A program made the position numbers and the translations under genes. Under the pieces are notes generated by a model. It saw only the letters and a list, made by a program, of their open reading frames with translations, made no database searches and had not been told where the DNA came from. Shown here one piece after another: positions 5,271 to 7,338 of a stretch of DNA of 7,338 bases (the first letter of the stretch is position 1; every line of letters begins with the position of its first letter). The DNA is taken from the NCBI GenBank assembly GCA_017425765.1, contig JAFOXE010000234.1:1-7338 (forward strand), given 5' to 3'. This DNA comes from Paraprevotella sp. Lineage in GTDB: Bacteria > Bacteroidota > Bacteroidia > Bacteroidales > Bacteroidaceae.

Positions 5271-7109
5271 ATGGGTAATATTTACAGCGTTTTGAAGCAA
5301 TATTTCGGCTATGAAAGTTTTCGTCCGTTGCAGGAAGACATCATTGCACACGTATGTGCCGGTGGTGATGCTATGGTGTTGATGCCTACGGGTGGCGGTA
5401 AGAGCTTGTGCTATCAGATTCCGGCCTTGGTGCGACCCGGAACGGCGGTTGTCATTTCTCCGCTCATATCCTTGATGAAGGATCAAGTAGAGAATCTGCG
5501 TGCGATGGGAGTGTCTGCCGCAGCTTTGAATAGCGCCAATAGCGAAAGTGAATGTGTTAAGATTCGTCAGCGATGCCTGGACGGAAATATTCGTTTGCTC
5601 TACATTTCGCCCGAACGCCTACTGACGGAAATTCCGTTTCTGCTTCACGATATGAACATATCATTATTTGCGGTGGACGAGGCGCATTGTATTTCGCAGT
5701 GGGGCCATGATTTCCGTCCGGAGTATACACGGTTGGGAATCCTCCGACAAGAATTTCCCGATGTACCGGTGATGGCATTGACTGCCACGGCCGATAAGGT
5801 TACACGACAGGATATTCAAGAACAGTTAGGACTGATGCAAGCACGTGTGTTCATTTCTTCGTTCGACCGTCCTAATCTCAGCCTTGATGTGCGTCGTGGA
5901 ATGTTGAAGAAAGATAAACTGAAAACCATCCTCGAGGTGTTGGACCGTCATCAACACGATTGTGGAATCATTTATTGTATGAGCCGAAAAAATGCCGAGA
6001 TGGTGGCCGATTTTCTTACATCTAAAGGCGTGCCCACGGCGGTGTATCATGCCGGGCTCAGTACGGCTGAACGCGACAAGGCGCAGGAAGATTTCGTAAA
6101 CGACCGTGTTCGTGTGGTGTGTGCAACGATAGCTTTTGGAATGGGCATCGACAAGTCGAACGTGCGCTTTGTGGTTCATTATAATTTACCAAAAAGTATA
6201 GAAGGCTTTTATCAGGAGATAGGACGTGCCGGACGCGATGGTCTGCCATCCGAAACTCTATTGTTTTATTCGTTGGGCGACATCGTGCAACAAGTTAAAT
6301 TTGCTCAGGAAAGTGGTCAGCAAGACATCAATATGGAACGTTTGCATCGCATGCAAGAGTATGCCGAGGCGGGCGTTTGTCGTCGTCGAATTCTGTTGAA
6401 CTATTTTGGAGAACCGTCGGATACCAATTGTGGAAACTGCGATGTGTGTCGAAATCCGCCTTGTCGTTTTGATGGCACTCTGTTGGTGCAAAAAGCGCTT
6501 AGTGCCGTGGTGCGCACAGAGCAGCAGGCCAGTATTCACACCGTAATTGATATTTTAAGGGGAACGTTCTCGGCCGAGGTTTCGAAACATCGTTACGACC
6601 AATTGAAAACCTTTGGGGTGGGGCGTGAGGTTTCGGCCAAAGATTGGTCGGATTACCTCCTTCAAATGATGCAATTGGGATATATAGAAATAGCCTACGA
6701 CGAGAACAACCATCTGAAAATCACCGAAAGCGGCAGTAATGTGTTGTATGGGCAACAACGTGCCGAACTGTGCGTCATTGTGCGCGAAGAAAAGCAAAAA
6801 CCGGCACCGAAGAAGAAGGAAAAACCGGTGCAGGTGCGCATGACGTGGGGTGAAGTAGACAAGGTGGAAACATCAAAATTAGAGGAGGATGAAACCCTTT
6901 TCGAAGCTTTACGCGAACTGCGTAAACGTTTGGCCGACGAACAAAGTATGCCTGCTTACATCATCTTGTCCGATAAAGTATTGCATTTGCTAAGTTCGTG
7001 TAAGCCCACCACCATCGAGGCTTTTGGAATGATAAGCGGAATAGGCGAATATAAGAAAGAGAAATATGGAGAGGTGTTTGTAGAAGCGATCAAGAATTTC
7101 CTCAAGTAA
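5271..7109 (+). CDS. recQ: ATP-dependent DNA helicase RecQ
   Basis: RecQ is a 3'-to-5' DNA helicase acting in recombinational repair and stalled-fork processing in the cytoplasm. The 612-residue length is close to E. coli RecQ (609). In order: motif 0 FRPLQ (17-21); Walker A MPTGGGKS (38-45, K44); the DEAH box (136-139) followed by the aromatic-rich loop [10 protein letters not shown] (143-152); motif III ALTATA (169-174); and motif [12 protein letters not shown] (315-324) with arginine-finger candidates R319 and R322. The RQC zinc site is C370, C387, C390 and C393, the same spacing as E. coli C380/C397/C400/C403. A winged helix follows (about 405-500), then a charged Lys/Pro linker (505-520) and a C-terminal HRDC domain (about 541-612). 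All parts are intact. The gene stands alone on its strand, diverging from the AraC-type gene and converging on a TPR gene one base past its stop. The ATG at 5271 fits the usual N terminus. Confidence 0.97.
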   Translation: MGNIYSVLKQYFGYESFRPLQEDIIAHVCAGGDAMVLMPTGGGKSLCYQIPALVRPGTAVVISPLISLMKDQVENLRAMGVSAAALNSANSESECVKIRQRCLDGNIRLLYISPERLLTEIPFLLHDMNISLFAVDEAHCISQWGHDFRPEYTRLGILRQEFPDVPVMALTATADKVTRQDIQEQLGLMQARVFISSFDRPNLSLDVRRGMLKKDKLKTILEVLDRHQHDCGIIYCMSRKNAEMVADFLTSKGVPTAVYHAGLSTAERDKAQEDFVNDRVRVVCATIAFGMGIDKSNVRFVVHYNLPKSIEGFYQEIGRAGRDGLPSETLLFYSLGDIVQQVKFAQESGQQDINMERLHRMQEYAEAGVCRRRILLNYFGEPSDTNCGNCDVCRNPPCRFDGTLLVQKALSAVVRTEQQASIHTVIDILRGTFSAEVSKHRYDQLKTFGVGREVSAKDWSDYLLQMMQLGYIEIAYDENNHLKITESGSNVLYGQQRAELCVIVREEKQKPAPKKKEKPVQVRMTWGEVDKVETSKLEEDETLFEALRELRKRLADEQSMPAYIILSDKVLHLLSSCKPTTIEAFGMISGIGEYKKEKYGEVFVEAIKNFLK

Positions 7110-7110
7110 T

Positions 7111-7338
7111 TCACTTCTTGCTGGCCTTCAATTTGTCTTGCAGTTCCGGACGGGGAACTCCCAGCTCAATGGCTTTTTCGAAGGCTACATAGGCCTCCCG
7201 TTTCTTGCCCTGCATCAGATAGATGTCACCGCATAGCACATAAATCTCGGCATCGTTGGGAGTCTTCTTGGCGGCTTCCTCCAAATCGAGCAAAGCCAAA
7301 TCCAGCGCCTCCATATCCACCTCCAGTTCAGCCCTTGC
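7111..7338 (-). CDS. TPR-repeat protein, C-terminal part (runs off the window)
   Basis: Only the last 75 codons are visible. The frame stays open to the right edge, so the GTG at 7320 or ATG at 7314 are unlikely to be true starts. The sequence shows about two tetratricopeptide repeats: ALDLALLDLEEAAKKTPND, the second helix of one repeat, then a full repeat AEIYVLCGDIYLMQGKKREA followed by YVAFEKAIELGVP, with the Leu-Gly-Tyr-Gly-Ala-Phe-Ala-Pro pattern of TPRs. It ends with a short Lys-rich tail. TPR arrays bind partner proteins; the partner and any extra domain lie outside the window. The gene converges on recQ with one base between stop codons, so neither transcript has an intergenic terminator here. 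Confidence 0.75.
   Translation of the reverse strand, partial: ARAELEVDMEALDLALLDLEEAAKKTPNDAEIYVLCGDIYLMQGKKREAYVAFEKAIELGVPRPELQDKLKASKK

Noticed and set aside
1..7338. Mobile element, CRISPR array, toxin-antitoxin, defence island or RNA gene
   Set aside because: I found no transposase, integrase, direct-repeat array, tRNA/rRNA-like segment or phage gene. All intact genes belong to ordinary chromosomal families with similar base composition, so no new multi-gene system is claimed.

Overview
The window reads as chromosomal DNA from a member of the Bacteroidales (Bacteroidota), probably close to Prevotella or Bacteroides. The support is: an M49 dipeptidyl peptidase with the HECLGH zinc motif known from Bacteroides thetaiotaomicron DPP III; a DNA-alkylation-repair-like protein of a type I associate with Bacteroidales; AT-rich gene starts, several without a clear Shine-Dalgarno; and three TAnnTTTG boxes, the Bacteroidota -7 promoter element, placed just upstream of genes. 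The genus is inference.

Layout. Five genes lie on the minus strand, read right to left from about 5.08 kb to 0.07 kb: a stand-alone AraC-type DNA-binding protein (4651-5082), a secreted M49 dipeptidyl peptidase III (2530-4563), an AlkD-like HEAT-repeat protein (1917-2525), a Fur-family regulator (1330-1830) and adenylosuccinate synthetase purA (66-1343). The peptidase and AlkD-like genes are 4 bases apart, and the Fur-family gene overlaps purA by 14 bases, so each pair is probably co-transcribed. On the plus strand, recQ (5271-7109) diverges from the AraC-type gene across a 188-base region with a promoter-like box facing each way. A partial TPR gene on the minus strand (7111-7338) runs off the right edge and ends one base from the recQ stop.

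Function. The genes are mostly housekeeping: AMP synthesis (PurA), recombinational repair (RecQ), possible alkylation-damage binding (AlkD-like) and turnover of short peptides in the envelope (DPP III), with two regulators. No mobile element, CRISPR array, tRNA, rRNA, prophage or defence island is visible, and I do not see an undescribed multi-gene system. The most interesting points are residue-level: a Fur homologue that keeps its four structural-zinc cysteines but appears to lack the usual regulatory-metal histidines; an AlkD-like protein without the recognisable catalytic Trp/Asp; a PurA with Val-Phe in place of the usual Gln-Trp before GDEGKGK; and a perfect 10-bp inverted repeat in the leader of the peptidase gene.
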